DNA of 64,000 bases, taken from Nocardioides thalensis. Lineage in GTDB: Bacteria > Actinomycetota > Actinomycetes > Propionibacteriales > Nocardioidaceae. The translations under genes and the position numbers were made by a program. The notes beneath the pieces are model-generated. The model was given only the letters and a program-made list of their open reading frames with translations, did not search any database and was not told the DNA's origin. Positions within the stretch are counted from its first letter, which is position 1. Every line of letters begins with the position of its first letter. Location of the stretch: assembly GCF_013410655.1 (NCBI RefSeq), contig NZ_JACCFP010000001.1:186001-250000 (forward strand), read 5' to 3'. Below are positions 19,217 through 27,184 of this stretch, one piece after another.

Positions 19217-20044
19217 ATGTCCAGCCCAGGCCATCCGCGGCCCCGCATCGGACTCTCGACGGTCTCGGTCTATCCCGAGTCCACCGCCCACGCCTTCTCG
19301 TACGCCGCCCGCACCGGCTACGAAGCGGTCGAGGTGATGGTCGGGATCGACGCGCTCTCCCAGCAGGCGAGCGCGATCAAGCAGCTCTCCGACCACCACG
19401 ACATGCCGGTCAGCGCGGTGCACGCGCCGTGCCTGCTCTTCACCCAGCGGGTCTGGGGCCTGGAGCCCTGGGGCAAGCTCGAGCGGTCGGCGGAGATGGC
19501 CCACGACGTGGGAGCCGAGGTCGTCGTCGTGCACCCGCCCTTCCGGTGGCAGCGCGACTACGCGCTCGGGTTCGTCGAGGGCATCGCCGCGCTGGAGGAG
19601 GCGACCGGCATCCGGTTCGCGGTCGAGAACATGTATCCCTGGCGGGCCTCCTCGCGCCGCAACCGCCGCAGCCTCGAGATGTACGTCCCCGGGTGGGACC
19701 CGTCCGACCACGAGTACGCCAACACCTGCATCGACCTCTCCCACGCGGCGATCGCGCACAGCGACGTGGTCGCGATGGCCGAGCGGCTCGGGCCGCGGCT
19801 GCGCCACATCCACCTCACCGACGGCACCGGCAGCGCGAAGGACGAGCACCTGGTGCCCGGCCGCGGCACCGTCGGCGCCGACGCGTTCCTGCGTCACCTG
19901 ACCGCCTCCGGCTTCGACGGCGAGGTCGTGCTGGAGATCAACACCCGCCGCTGCCGCACGGTCGCCGAGCGGGAGGCCGATCTGCGCGAGTCCCTGGAGT
20001 TCGCGATCGAGCACCTGTCCGCCGTACCCGCCTCAGGGACATGA
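19217..20044 (+). CDS. Sugar phosphate isomerase/epimerase family TIM-barrel protein
   Basis: The 275 residues show the AP-endonuclease-2/xylose-isomerase-like barrel: RIGLSTVSVYPESTAHAFSYAARTGYEAVEVMV, VSAVHAPCLLF, VVVHPPFRWQRDYA, RFAVENMYPW, and the metal-ligand motifs CIDLSHAAIAHSD, HIHLTDG and GRGTVGADAFLRHL. The substrate is not known. It begins 8 bp after ppx and overlaps the TetR gene by ATGA, so all three may be one transcript. It is the likely counterpart of the mycobacterial gene near ppx1 (from memory). Confidence 0.8.
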   Translation: MSSPGHPRPRIGLSTVSVYPESTAHAFSYAARTGYEAVEVMVGIDALSQQASAIKQLSDHHDMPVSAVHAPCLLFTQRVWGLEPWGKLERSAEMAHDVGAEVVVVHPPFRWQRDYALGFVEGIAALEEATGIRFAVENMYPWRASSRRNRRSLEMYVPGWDPSDHEYANTCIDLSHAAIAHSDVVAMAERLGPRLRHIHLTDGTGSAKDEHLVPGRGTVGADAFLRHLTASGFDGEVVLEINTRRCRTVAEREADLRESLEFAIEHLSAVPASGT

Positions 20045-20640
20045 GTACGGCGCAGCGCCGGGGCAGGCGGCCCGGCAGCCCCGACACGCGCGCCGCCATC
20101 CTGTCCGCGGCGCGCGAGCACTTCGCGGCCGCCGGGTTCGGCGGCACGACGATCCGGGCCATCGCCGCTGACGCCGGCGTCGACGCGGCGCTGGTGCACC
20201 ACTACTTCGGCTCGAAGGACGACCTGTTCGTCGCGGCACTGGCGCTGCCCGTCGACCCGCGCGAGCTGCTCACCACCGCGACCCTCGGTCCGGCCGAGCA
20301 GGCGGCCGAGCCGCTGCTGCGTACGTTCCTCTCGGTCTGGGACGACCCCGGGCTGCAGCCCGGCCTGCTCGCCACGGTCCGGCGCGTGCTCGAGCCCGGC
20401 GGCGACAAGCTGATCCGCGAGGGCTTCCTGCCGGTCGTGATCATCCCGATGGGGGAGCGGCTCGGCGTCGACCGCCCGGACCTGCGCATGCCGCTCGTCG
20501 CCAGCCAGGTCATCGGCCTGATCCTCGCCCGCTACGTGCTGCGCATCGAGCCGATCGCCTCGCTCGGCACCGACGAGCTGGTGGGGATCTACGGCCCGGT
20601 CGTCCAGCGCTACCTGACGGGTGACCTGCCGGTTCAGTGA
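20041..20640 (+). CDS. TetR family transcriptional regulator
   Basis: The 199 residues have the TetR DNA-binding domain at 15-62 (AILSAAREHFAAAGFGGTTIRAIAADAGVDAALVHHYFGSKDDLFVAAL) and an all-helical ligand/dimer domain. The ATG overlaps the previous stop. A divergent region 1.3 kb downstream holds an ABC exporter whose promoter is covered by two inverted repeats. TetR/ABC-2 pairs of this type are usual, so that promoter is its likely target. Its stop overlaps the reductase gene stop by 7 bp. Confidence 0.88.
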   Translation: MSTAQRRGRRPGSPDTRAAILSAAREHFAAAGFGGTTIRAIAADAGVDAALVHHYFGSKDDLFVAALALPVDPRELLTTATLGPAEQAAEPLLRTFLSVWDDPGLQPGLLATVRRVLEPGGDKLIREGFLPVVIIPMGERLGVDRPDLRMPLVASQVIGLILARYVLRIEPIASLGTDELVGIYGPVVQRYLTGDLPVQ

Positions 20641-21845
20641 CGGTGGTAGACCTTGTTCGCGATCCGCCAGCCGTCGGCCGACCGGACGAGCAGGAACTGG
20701 TCGGTGAAGGTCGCCTCCCCGTGGAAGAGCTCCATCGACGCCATGGCGATGGTCCCGCTGACCGAGAGGCTGCGCAGCTCGCGCCGGCGCGCGTCCTCGT
20801 CTGGCGCCGGCGTTCCGTCGAACAGGCCGACGTACTCGTCGACCGTCCAGGACACGAACTCCCCGTCCCGCAGGCCCTCGATGTGGGCGCTGGGCAGGAA
20901 CGCCTCGCGGAAGTGGGCCGGGTCGCCCGTGGCGTGGCCGCGCACGTAGGCACGGAGCGGCGCTGCGACCGCGGCGTCGACGCCGTCGGCCCACAGGAGC
21001 GTGCTCGAGGTCGGGGTCGGCGAGTAGTCGCGCCCCGGCCGGGCCACGCCGGCGATGTCGTTGGCGCCCAGGGTCCCGTCGTGGGCACTTCCTGACGCGG
21101 TCGCGTCGCGCAGGCGCTGGAGCACGGTCTGAGCGGCGGGCGTCTCCGCAGCCAGCAGCTCGATGTCCTTGTGCAGCGCGTCGATCGTGAAGTCGGCCGG
21201 CTCCTGGTTGCCGGACGCGATCCGGCCGCGCTTGCCCGCGACCAGCCCGCCCAGCGCCGTGTGCTGGAGCACGTCGAGCGCGACCTCCTGCGACAGCCCG
21301 AGCCCGACCGCCTGCTGGAGGCCGTCCCGGATCGCCAGGAGCGCGTTGGTCAGTGCTCCGTTGGCGAGCAGCTTCGCGCGGGCGGCGTCGCCGGGCGTTC
21401 CGACGCGGACGACCGTGCCGAGCGTCCCGAGCAGCTCGTCGACAGGGGGCTCGCCACCGGTCCCGGCGAGCACGACGAGCTTGCCCGCGAGCGCCGGCGC
21501 GACGGTGCCGACGACGGGCGCATGGACGTAGGTCCCTCCGGCGGCGTCGACGGACGCCGCGAGCTCCTCGGCCTCGGCCGCGCCGACGGTGCTGAGGTTG
21601 ACGACCGTTCGCCCGGTCACCTCGACCTGGGCGAGCGCCTCACGACAGGCGGGGCCGTCGTACAGGACGAGCACGACCGTCCCTGCCGCGGCGACCGCCT
21701 CCTGTGCCGAGCCCGCGGGCTGCACGCCGTCGACGGTCGCGCCGGAGCGCGTCCAGCCGACGACCTCCCAGCCGGTGCCGGCGAGCCGCCGCGCGACCGC
21801 CCCTCCGAGGTTGCCGAGCCCGAGTACGGCGACGTCGCGTCCCAT
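20634..21845 (-). CDS. Hydroxyisobutyrate dehydrogenase-like reductase fused to an NTF2-like domain
   Basis: The first 290 or so residues are a 6-phosphogluconate/3-hydroxyisobutyrate dehydrogenase family protein: VAVLGLGNLGGAVARRL (NAD(P) loop), HAPVVGTVAPALAGKL, and KLLANGALTNALLAIRDGLQ with the catalytic Lys region. From about residue 300 a second domain follows (LRAYVRGHATGDPAHFREAFLPSAHIEG .. FLLVRSADGWRIANKVYH), an SnoaL/lumazine-binding-2 NTF2-like fold. The start is ATG 21845, 6 nt after CACGAT on this strand. It interrupts the TetR-ABC pair on the opposite strand. The substrate is unknown. Confidence 0.75.
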   Translation of the reverse strand: MGRDVAVLGLGNLGGAVARRLAGTGWEVVGWTRSGATVDGVQPAGSAQEAVAAAGTVVLVLYDGPACREALAQVEVTGRTVVNLSTVGAAEAEELAASVDAAGGTYVHAPVVGTVAPALAGKLVVLAGTGGEPPVDELLGTLGTVVRVGTPGDAARAKLLANGALTNALLAIRDGLQQAVGLGLSQEVALDVLQHTALGGLVAGKRGRIASGNQEPADFTIDALHKDIELLAAETPAAQTVLQRLRDATASGSAHDGTLGANDIAGVARPGRDYSPTPTSSTLLWADGVDAAVAAPLRAYVRGHATGDPAHFREAFLPSAHIEGLRDGEFVSWTVDEYVGLFDGTPAPDEDARRRELRSLSVSGTIAMASMELFHGEATFTDQFLLVRSADGWRIANKVYHRH

Positions 21846-21901
21846 GCGGCGATCGTGTCCGCCGGTCCATCGCCAGGCAAGTGAATTGCTGATGACCGCG
21901 C

Positions 21902-21930
21902 TTGCATCACCGCGCGGACAAGCGCATTAT
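21902..21930 (+). promoter_or_regulatory. Promoter of the ABC exporter operon
   Basis: TTGCAT (21902-21907) and CATTAT (21925-21930) are spaced 17 bp apart, and the latter is 7 nt from ATG 21938. A 7-bp inverted repeat GCGCTTG/CAAGCGC (21898-21904, 21919-21925) frames the -35 box and spacer. Confidence 0.6.
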
Positions 21931-21952
21931 TCAACACATGATGAATAACGCG
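21923..21952 (+). promoter_or_regulatory. Candidate TetR operator over the -10 box and start codon
   Basis: Perfect arms TTATTCA (21927-21933) and TGAATAA (21942-21948) lie around an 8-bp centre. They extend to CGC/GCG outer arms after one mismatch, a 30-bp near-palindrome typical of TetR sites. It covers the -10 box, the transcription start and the first codons. The region is AT-rich compared with its surroundings. Confidence 0.6.
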
Positions 21953-22651
21953 ATCGAGGGCTCGGCCCTGGTCGTCGTCCGCGGCGGCCGCGAGGTCCTG
22001 CACGGGCTCGACTTCTCGGTGCCCGCCGGCGAGGTGACCGGCCTGCTCGGCCCGTCCGGGTGCGGGAAGTCGACGTTGATGCGCGCGATCGTCGGCGTCC
22101 AGGCCGGCGTCACCGGCACGCTCACGGTCTTCGGCGAGCCCGCCGGATCGGCGTCGCTGCGGAGCCGGATCGGCTACGTCACCCAGGCGCCCAGCGTGTA
22201 CGACGACCTCAGCGTCACCGAGAACCTCGCGTTCTTCGCCCGCGTGCTCGGCGTGGGCAGGGACGAGGTGGATCGGTGCGTCGATGCCGTCGACCTGCGC
22301 AGCCACGCCGACCAGGTCGTCGCCAACCTCAGCGGCGGCCAGCGCTCCCGCGCGAGCCTGGCGGTTGCGCTGCTCGGCAGTCCCGACCTGCTCGTGCTCG
22401 ACGAGCCGACCGTCGGCCTCGATCCGGTTCTCCGCGAGGAGCTGTGGGGCATGTTCCACCGGCTCGCGGAGGCCGGCGCCGCCGTCCTCGTGTCGAGCCA
22501 CGTCATGGACGAGGCCGAGCGCTGCGACCGGCTGCTGCTCATGCGCGACGGGGTCTTCCTCGCCGACGGCACGCCTGCCGAGATCAAGGAGAAGGCCGGC
22601 GTCGACGACGTCGAGCAGGCGTTCCTCGCCATCGTGAAGGGAGCGGCATGA
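21938..22651 (+). CDS. ABC transporter ATP-binding protein (ABC-2 type exporter)
   Basis: The 237 residues form one nucleotide-binding domain: Walker A GPSGCGKST, Q-loop YVTQAPSVYDDLSV, signature LSGGQRSR, Walker B LLVLDEPTVGLDP and switch His in VSSHVMDEAERCD. It is closest in style to DrrA/NatA-type exporters. ATG 21938 is chosen because it is 7 nt after CATTAT; ATG 21941 is an alternative. It overlaps the permease by ATGA. It is probably repressed by the TetR protein encoded at 20041. Confidence 0.92.
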   Translation: MMNNAIEGSALVVVRGGREVLHGLDFSVPAGEVTGLLGPSGCGKSTLMRAIVGVQAGVTGTLTVFGEPAGSASLRSRIGYVTQAPSVYDDLSVTENLAFFARVLGVGRDEVDRCVDAVDLRSHADQVVANLSGGQRSRASLAVALLGSPDLLVLDEPTVGLDPVLREELWGMFHRLAEAGAAVLVSSHVMDEAERCDRLLLMRDGVFLADGTPAEIKEKAGVDDVEQAFLAIVKGAA

Positions 22652-23382
22652 ACCTCCGGACCACCCTCGCCGTCGCCGCCCGCGTGCTGACTCAGCTGCG
22701 CCGCGACCACCGCACCCTGGCAATGCTGCTGGTGCTGCCGTGCCTGCTGATCAGCCTGCTGTGGTGGATGTTCGACGCCACGCCGGTCGTTTTCGACCGC
22801 CTCGGGCCGGCGCTGCTGGCGGTCTTCCCGTTCTTCGTCATGTTTCTCGTGACGAGCGTGACGACGCTGCGCGAGCGCTCGGGAGGCACCCTCGAGCGGC
22901 TGCTCGCGATGCCGATGGGCAAGTTCGACTTCCTCCTCGGCTACGCCCTCGCGTTCGGGCTCGTCGCCGCCGTGCAGGCCGCGCTCGCGGTGGGCATCAG
23001 CGTCGGCCTGCTCGACCTCGACGTCAGCGGCCCGGTCTGGCTGCTCGGCGTCGTCGCCGTGGTCGACGCGGTGCTCGGCACCGCGCTCGGGCTGTTCGTG
23101 TCGGCGTTCGCGCGCACCGAGTTCCAGGCCGTGCAGTTCCTGCCCGCGGTCGTGGTGCCGCAGATCCTGCTGTGCGGCCTCATCGTCCCGCGTGACCGGC
23201 TCCCCGACGTGCTCGACGCCGTCTCCGACGTGCTCCCGCTCTCCTACGCGGTGGACGCCATGGAGCGCCTCGCGTCGACCGCGAGCACCGGCGACGTGTG
23301 GGCCGACCTGGCGGTCATCACCTGCTTCGCGCTTGCTGCGCTGGCGCTGGGGGCGGCGACGCTGCGGCGGCGTACGGCGTAG
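22648..23382 (+). CDS. ABC-2 type transporter permease
   Basis: The 244 residues have six predicted membrane helices (first about 24-42, TLAMLLVLPCLLISLLWWM) and the ABC-2 motif VTTLRERSGGTLERLLAMPM between helices 2 and 3. The ATG lies in the ATPase stop (ATGA). Together they would form a half-size exporter of unknown substrate, perhaps a drug or lipid. The long upstream open frame is shadow sequence of the ATPase gene. Confidence 0.88.
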   Translation: MNLRTTLAVAARVLTQLRRDHRTLAMLLVLPCLLISLLWWMFDATPVVFDRLGPALLAVFPFFVMFLVTSVTTLRERSGGTLERLLAMPMGKFDFLLGYALAFGLVAAVQAALAVGISVGLLDLDVSGPVWLLGVVAVVDAVLGTALGLFVSAFARTEFQAVQFLPAVVVPQILLCGLIVPRDRLPDVLDAVSDVLPLSYAVDAMERLASTASTGDVWADLAVITCFALAALALGAATLRRRTA

Positions 23383-23431
23383 TGCCACCTCGACTGCGCC
23401 GACTCCCGCTCGCTCACATAACGTGGGAGCC

Positions 23432-24382
23432 ATGAGACCTCTCCGGGACGCACTGCTGCTGCTGTCACGCAGCGGCGCCGTCAAGCGCGTGGTGACGTCG
23501 ATGCCGGTCTCCGCGGGGATCGTGCGCAGCTATGTGCCCGGCGAGACGGTCGACGACGTCGTCGAGGCCGTGGCCCGGCTGGCCGCCGACGGGCTGACTG
23601 CGACGATCGACTACCTCGGCGAGGACACCCTCGAGCTGGACCAGGCGGAAGCGACGGTCGCGGCCTACCGCGACCTGCTCGACCGGCTCTTTGCCCGCGA
23701 CCTGACCAACGTCGCCGAGGTGAGCGTGAAGCTGACCGCCATCGGACTGCGCCTGAGCCACGACGACGCCCCGGGCGGCGGCTACAAGACCGCGCTCGAG
23801 AACGCGCGCGACATCTGCCGCGCGGCCCGCAACGCCGGCACCACGGTCACTCTCGACATGGAGGACCACACCGCCACCGACGAGACGCTGCGGATCCTGC
23901 GCGACCTGCGCAAGGACTTCCCCGAGACCGGCGCCGTGCTCCAGGCCTACCTGCACCGCACCGAGGCCGACTGCCGGGCGCTCGCCGGGGAGGGCTCGCG
24001 GGTGCGGCTCTGCAAGGGGGCGTACGACGAGCCGGCCGAGGTGGCCTTCACCGACGCCGACGAGGTCGACCGCTCCTACGTGCGCTGCCTGAAGGTGCTG
24101 CTCGGCGGCGAGGGCTATCCGATGATCGCGACCCACGACCCGCGGCTCATCGAGATCACCTCGTCGCTCGCGAGCCGCTACGGCCGCGCGCCCGGCAGCT
24201 ACGAGTTCCAGATGCTCTACGGCATCCGGCCGCTGGAGCAGAAGCGCCTGGCCGACGCGGGGGAGACCGTCCGCGTCTACGTGCCGTACGGCGCGGAGTG
24301 GTACGGCTACCTCATGCGCAGGCTCGCCGAGCGCCCGCAGAACCTGACGTTCTTCGCGCGCTCGCTGATCTCGAAGAAGTAG
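23432..24382 (+). CDS. putB: Proline dehydrogenase
   Basis: The 316-residue monofunctional enzyme oxidises proline to pyrroline-5-carboxylate with FAD. Visible barrel motifs are GLTATIDYLGEDT, EVSVKLTAIGL, VTLDMEDHTATDETL, VLQAYLHRTEADC, RLCKGAYDEPAEVAF, MIATHDPRLIE, YEFQMLYGIRP and VRVYVPYGAEWYGYLMRRLAERPQN. The dehydrogenase for the next step is not adjacent. ATG 23432 is 7 nt after TAACGT (23419-23424). An open frame from 23192 lies inside the permease gene. Confidence 0.94.
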   Translation: MRPLRDALLLLSRSGAVKRVVTSMPVSAGIVRSYVPGETVDDVVEAVARLAADGLTATIDYLGEDTLELDQAEATVAAYRDLLDRLFARDLTNVAEVSVKLTAIGLRLSHDDAPGGGYKTALENARDICRAARNAGTTVTLDMEDHTATDETLRILRDLRKDFPETGAVLQAYLHRTEADCRALAGEGSRVRLCKGAYDEPAEVAFTDADEVDRSYVRCLKVLLGGEGYPMIATHDPRLIEITSSLASRYGRAPGSYEFQMLYGIRPLEQKRLADAGETVRVYVPYGAEWYGYLMRRLAERPQNLTFFARSLISKK

Positions 24383-24388
24383 CCCGGG

Positions 24389-24775
24389 TCAGATCCGCAG
24401 CCGGCCCCGACAGACCTCGCCCTTATGGGTCGCGCGGAACCGGAAGGTGTCGGTGCCGTCGGCGTTGTTCGTGCGCCGCTCGACCTCGAACGAGCCGCTC
24501 GGCGGCCGAGTGCGGGAGACGCCCCGGTCGACGACGTCGCCGTTGTGCCGGAGGACCCACTTCCAGCGCTGCCCGCGGCGGTTGGAATCGACCTCGGCCT
24601 CGACCTCCAGCCCGCCGTCGCGCGCCTTGGCCTGGAGCTCCCAGTCCGACCGGCCGGAGCAGGAGCCGTTGCGCTCGACCCCGTCGTCGCCGGCGTACGC
24701 CGGGACGCCACCCAGGAGCGGGGCGCCGGCGACGACCAGCGAGCAGAGTGCGAGCCGGATACTGGGCTGTTTCAT
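24389..24775 (-). CDS. Small secreted protein of unknown function
   Basis: The 128 residues start with a signal peptide (KQPSIRLALCSLVVAGAPLLGGVPAYA, cleavage likely after AYA, residue 28). The mature part of about 100 residues is a predicted beta-rich domain with two cysteines, probably one disulfide (SCSGRSDWELQAKA and GEVCRGRLRI). No family is recognised. It is convergent with putB and 6 bp from it. The start has GGGACGG a few bases upstream. Confidence 0.6.
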   Translation of the reverse strand: MKQPSIRLALCSLVVAGAPLLGGVPAYAGDDGVERNGSCSGRSDWELQAKARDGGLEVEAEVDSNRRGQRWKWVLRHNGDVVDRGVSRTRPPSGSFEVERRTNNADGTDTFRFRATHKGEVCRGRLRI

Positions 24776-24862
24776 GGGTCCGTCCCTTCTAGGGTCTACT
24801 GGTCACGAACATTCATCGGCGTGCGAGACACGTTCCCTGAGTTACCCGGAGAGATCCAGCAG

Positions 24863-25663
24863 ATGCAGAAGACAGCCGTCATCGGCGCCGGCGTGATGGG
24901 CGAGACCCTGCTCTCCGGCCTGGTGCGCGCGGGCCGCCGCGTCGACGACCTCCTGGTCGGCGAGAAGCGCGCCGAGCGTGCCACCGAGCTCGAGGAGCGC
25001 TACGGCGTCACCGTCGTCTCCAACGTGGACGCGGCAGCCAAGGCCGACACGGTCGCGCTCGTCGTGAAGCCGCAGGACATGGCCGACGTGCTCGGCGAGA
25101 TCGCCCCCTCGCTGCGGGCGGGGCAGCTGCTGGTCTCTCTCGCGGCCGGCATCACCACCGCATTCATCGAGTCCTACGTCCCTGAGGGCGTCGCCGTCGT
25201 CCGCGTCATGCCGAACACCCCGGCGCTCGTCGACCAGGGCATGTCGGCGATCTCCGCCGGCTCCCACTGCGACGAGGCCCACCTCGCCGAGGCCGAGTCG
25301 CTGATGGCCTCGGTCGGCCGCGTGGTGCGGGTGCCCGAGAAGCAGCAGGACGCCGTGACCGCCATCAGCGGATCCGGGCCCGCCTACGTGTTCTTCGTCG
25401 TGGAGTCGATGATCGAGGCCGGGGTCCACCTCGGCCTGCCCCGCGCGACCGCCCACGAGCTCGCCGTGCAGACCCTCGTCGGGTCCGCGGCGATGCTCAA
25501 GGAGACCGGCGAGCACCCGACGGTCCTGCGCGAGCAGGTCACCTCCCCGGGCGGTACGACGGCCGCGGCCCTCCGTGAGCTCGAGGTGCACCGCGTGCGC
25601 GCGGCCTTCCTCGCCGCGCTCGAGGCCGCCCGCGACCGCTCGCGGGAGCTGGCTGGGGGCTGA
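24863..25663 (+). CDS. proC: Pyrroline-5-carboxylate reductase
   Basis: The 266-residue ProC makes proline from pyrroline-5-carboxylate with NAD(P)H. An N-terminal Rossmann motif TAVIGAGVMGETLLSGLV is followed by VKPQDMADVLGEI, VRVMPNTPALVDQGMSAI, the AISGSGPAYVFFVVESM helix and VTSPGGTTAAALREL near the C-terminus. ATG 24863 has GGAGAG (24848-24853) about 9 nt upstream. It sits next to putB, which acts in the opposite direction. Confidence 0.96.
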   Translation: MQKTAVIGAGVMGETLLSGLVRAGRRVDDLLVGEKRAERATELEERYGVTVVSNVDAAAKADTVALVVKPQDMADVLGEIAPSLRAGQLLVSLAAGITTAFIESYVPEGVAVVRVMPNTPALVDQGMSAISAGSHCDEAHLAEAESLMASVGRVVRVPEKQQDAVTAISGSGPAYVFFVVESMIEAGVHLGLPRATAHELAVQTLVGSAAMLKETGEHPTVLREQVTSPGGTTAAALRELEVHRVRAAFLAALEAARDRSRELAGG

Positions 25664-25675
25664 CCCTCGCCTTGA

Positions 25676-25720
25676 CAGACGACGGCGCCGGCCAGGTCCT
25701 CCTGGCCGGCGCCACGTCTG
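25676..25720. terminator. Strong bidirectional terminator between proC and tuf
   Basis: A perfect 13-bp stem (25684-25696 with 25701-25713, GGCGCCGGCCAGG and its complement) has the four-base loop TCCT. Outer CAGAC/GTCTG arms (25676-25680, 25716-25720) extend it. It lies 12 bp after the proC stop and 7 bp beyond the convergent tuf stop. Confidence 0.85.
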
Positions 25721-25727
25721 TTGCTGC

Positions 25728-26915
25728 TCAGTCGAGGGTCGCCTTCACGACGCCCGCGGCGACCGTGCGGTTGCCCTCACGGACCGCGAACCCCAGACCG
25801 GGCTCCATCGCCACCGGCTTGCCGAGCTCGACGGCCACCTCGACCGTGTCGCCCGGGTGCACCAGCTCGACCTCGCCGAGGTCGAAGCCCCCGGACACGT
25901 CGGACGTGCGGAAGTAGAACTGGGGCTTGTAGTCGGCGGCGAACGGCGTACGCCGCCCGCCCTCGGCCGCGGTCAGCGCGTGCAGGTCGGCGGTGAAGCG
26001 CGCGTGCGGCCGCACCGTGCCCGGCACGACCAGCACCTGGCCGCGCCGCACGTCCTGACGGCGGACGCCGCGGAGCAGCACGGCGGCGTTGTCGCCGGCC
26101 TCGACGGAGTCGAGCGTCTTGCCGAACGACTCCATCCCGGTGGCCACCGACGCCACCGTCGGGCCGAGCCCGACCAGCTCGACGGCGTCGCCGGCGCGCA
26201 GCCGGCCGCGCTCGACCGCGCCGGTGACGACCGTGCCGCGGCCGCTGATGGTCAGCACGCCCTCGACGGGCATCAGGAACGGCTCGTCGACGCTGCGCAC
26301 CGGCGTCGGGACGTAGTCGTCGACGGCGGCGAGCAGCGAGCGGATCGAGTCCTGCCACCGCTCCTCACCCTCGAGGGCGCGCAGCGCCGACACCGGCACG
26401 ACCGGTACGTCGTCGCCGGGGAAGCCGTACTCCGTCAGCAGGTCGCGGACCTCGAGCTCGACGAGGTCGAGCAGGTCGGGGTCGTCGACCGTGTCGGCCT
26501 TGTTGAGGGCGACGACGAGGTAGGGCACGCCGACGCGACGAGCGAGCAGGACGTGCTCGCGGGTCTGCGGCATCGCGCCGTCCTGCGCCGAGACCACCAG
26601 GATCGCGGCGTCGACCTGCGCGGCGCCGGTGATCATGTTCTTCACGTAGTCGGCGTGGCCTGGCATGTCGACATGGGCGTAGTGACGGGTCGCCGTCTCG
26701 TACTCCACGTGGGCGATGTTGATGGTGATCCCGCGCTCGACCTCCTCCGGCGCGCGGTCGATGCCGTCGAACGCCACGAACCGCGTCGCGCCCGGGTCGG
26801 TGTCGGAGAGCACCTTGGTGATCGCGGCGGTCAGCGTGGTCTTGCCGTGGTCGACGTGACCCATCGTCCCGATGTTGAGGTGCGGCTTGGTGCGGATGAA
26901 CTGGCTCTTGGCCAT
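25728..26915 (-). CDS. tuf: Diverged EF-Tu paralogue, possible elfamycin-resistant form
   Basis: The 395 residues form a complete EF-Tu: G1 [10 protein letters not shown]2 RGITI, G3 DMPGHADY, G4 NKAD, G5 SAL, then domains II and III. It is not in a str operon and is well diverged from the usual actinobacterial EF-Tu. Compared with E. coli numbering (from memory), R127 is Q124, A233 is R230 and A278 is G275. Substitutions at these sites give resistance to kirromycin, pulvomycin and GE2270A respectively. Other known sites (Y160, G257, G316, Q329, R333, T334, A375, E378) are unchanged. The ATG has AGAAAG upstream. The leader carries an upstream ORF and a hairpin. Confidence 0.92.
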   Translation of the reverse strand: MAKSQFIRTKPHLNIGTMGHVDHGKTTLTAAITKVLSDTDPGATRFVAFDGIDRAPEEVERGITINIAHVEYETATRHYAHVDMPGHADYVKNMITGAAQVDAAILVVSAQDGAMPQTREHVLLARRVGVPYLVVALNKADTVDDPDLLDLVELEVRDLLTEYGFPGDDVPVVPVSALRALEGEERWQDSIRSLLAAVDDYVPTPVRSVDEPFLMPVEGVLTISGRGTVVTGAVERGRLRAGDAVELVGLGPTVASVATGMESFGKTLDSVEAGDNAAVLLRGVRRQDVRRGQVLVVPGTVRPHARFTADLHALTAAEGGRRTPFAADYKPQFYFRTSDVSGGFDLGEVELVHPGDTVEVAVELGKPVAMEPGLGFAVREGNRTVAAGVVKATLD

Positions 26916-26948
26916 GAGATTTCTTTCTGCAGTCAGTTGGGTGGACGT

Positions 26949-26991
26949 GCAGGACCCACGGACGGGACGACCCGCCCCCGTGGGGTCCTGC
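26949..26991 (-). terminator. Hairpin in the tuf leader, candidate attenuator
   Basis: Arms 26949-26961 and 26978-26991 pair as a 13-bp stem with one bulge. Inside, CGGG-TCGT-CCCG can extend it. On the tuf strand it starts 22 nt after the upstream ORF stop and ends 34 nt before tuf. A C-rich stretch just before it (CCCTCCCCC, 27012-27004 on this strand) can pair with GGGGGCGGG inside the hairpin, which would give a competing fold. No T-run follows. Confidence 0.55.
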
Positions 26992-27012
26992 TGGCTGGCT
27001 GCAGGGGGAGGG

Positions 27013-27108
27013 TCAGCGTCGGGCTGAGGTGAGTGAGAACAGGTCCGCGCACACGTCGGCGCCCGGCAGGCGAAGGCCTGCCAGGTGAGCGCCGGGGGCG
27101 GTGATCAT
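27013..27108 (-). CDS. Leader ORF of 31 codons upstream of tuf
   Basis: ATG 27108 to TGA 27013 encodes a 31-residue peptide beginning [13 protein letters not shown] and ending TSARR. The ATG is exactly 7 nt after TAACGT (27121-27116), the same leaderless layout as many genes here. The message itself folds at 27065-27082 (GGCAGGC/GCCTGCC, loop of 4). There is no similarity to a known protein, and the peptide may matter less than its translation. Its position before a hairpin and a resistance-type EF-Tu suggests a translation-coupled attenuator. It is a small ORF and could be chance. Confidence 0.5.
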   Translation of the reverse strand: MITAPGAHLAGLRLPGADVCADLFSLTSARR

Positions 27109-27115
27109 GCTCGTC

Positions 27116-27121
27116 ACGTTA
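27116..27121 (-). promoter_or_regulatory. -10 hexamer of the tuf leader transcript
   Basis: TAACGT on the minus strand is 7 nt before the leader ORF ATG. No convincing -35 box lies at 16-18 bp. A transcript from here would have a 206-nt leader before tuf. Confidence 0.45.
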
Positions 27122-27184
27122 GGCACCAACACCGGAAGCCGCCACCGGATTCCGCGGGCTGCGGGCACCCGCTTCAGCAGACTC

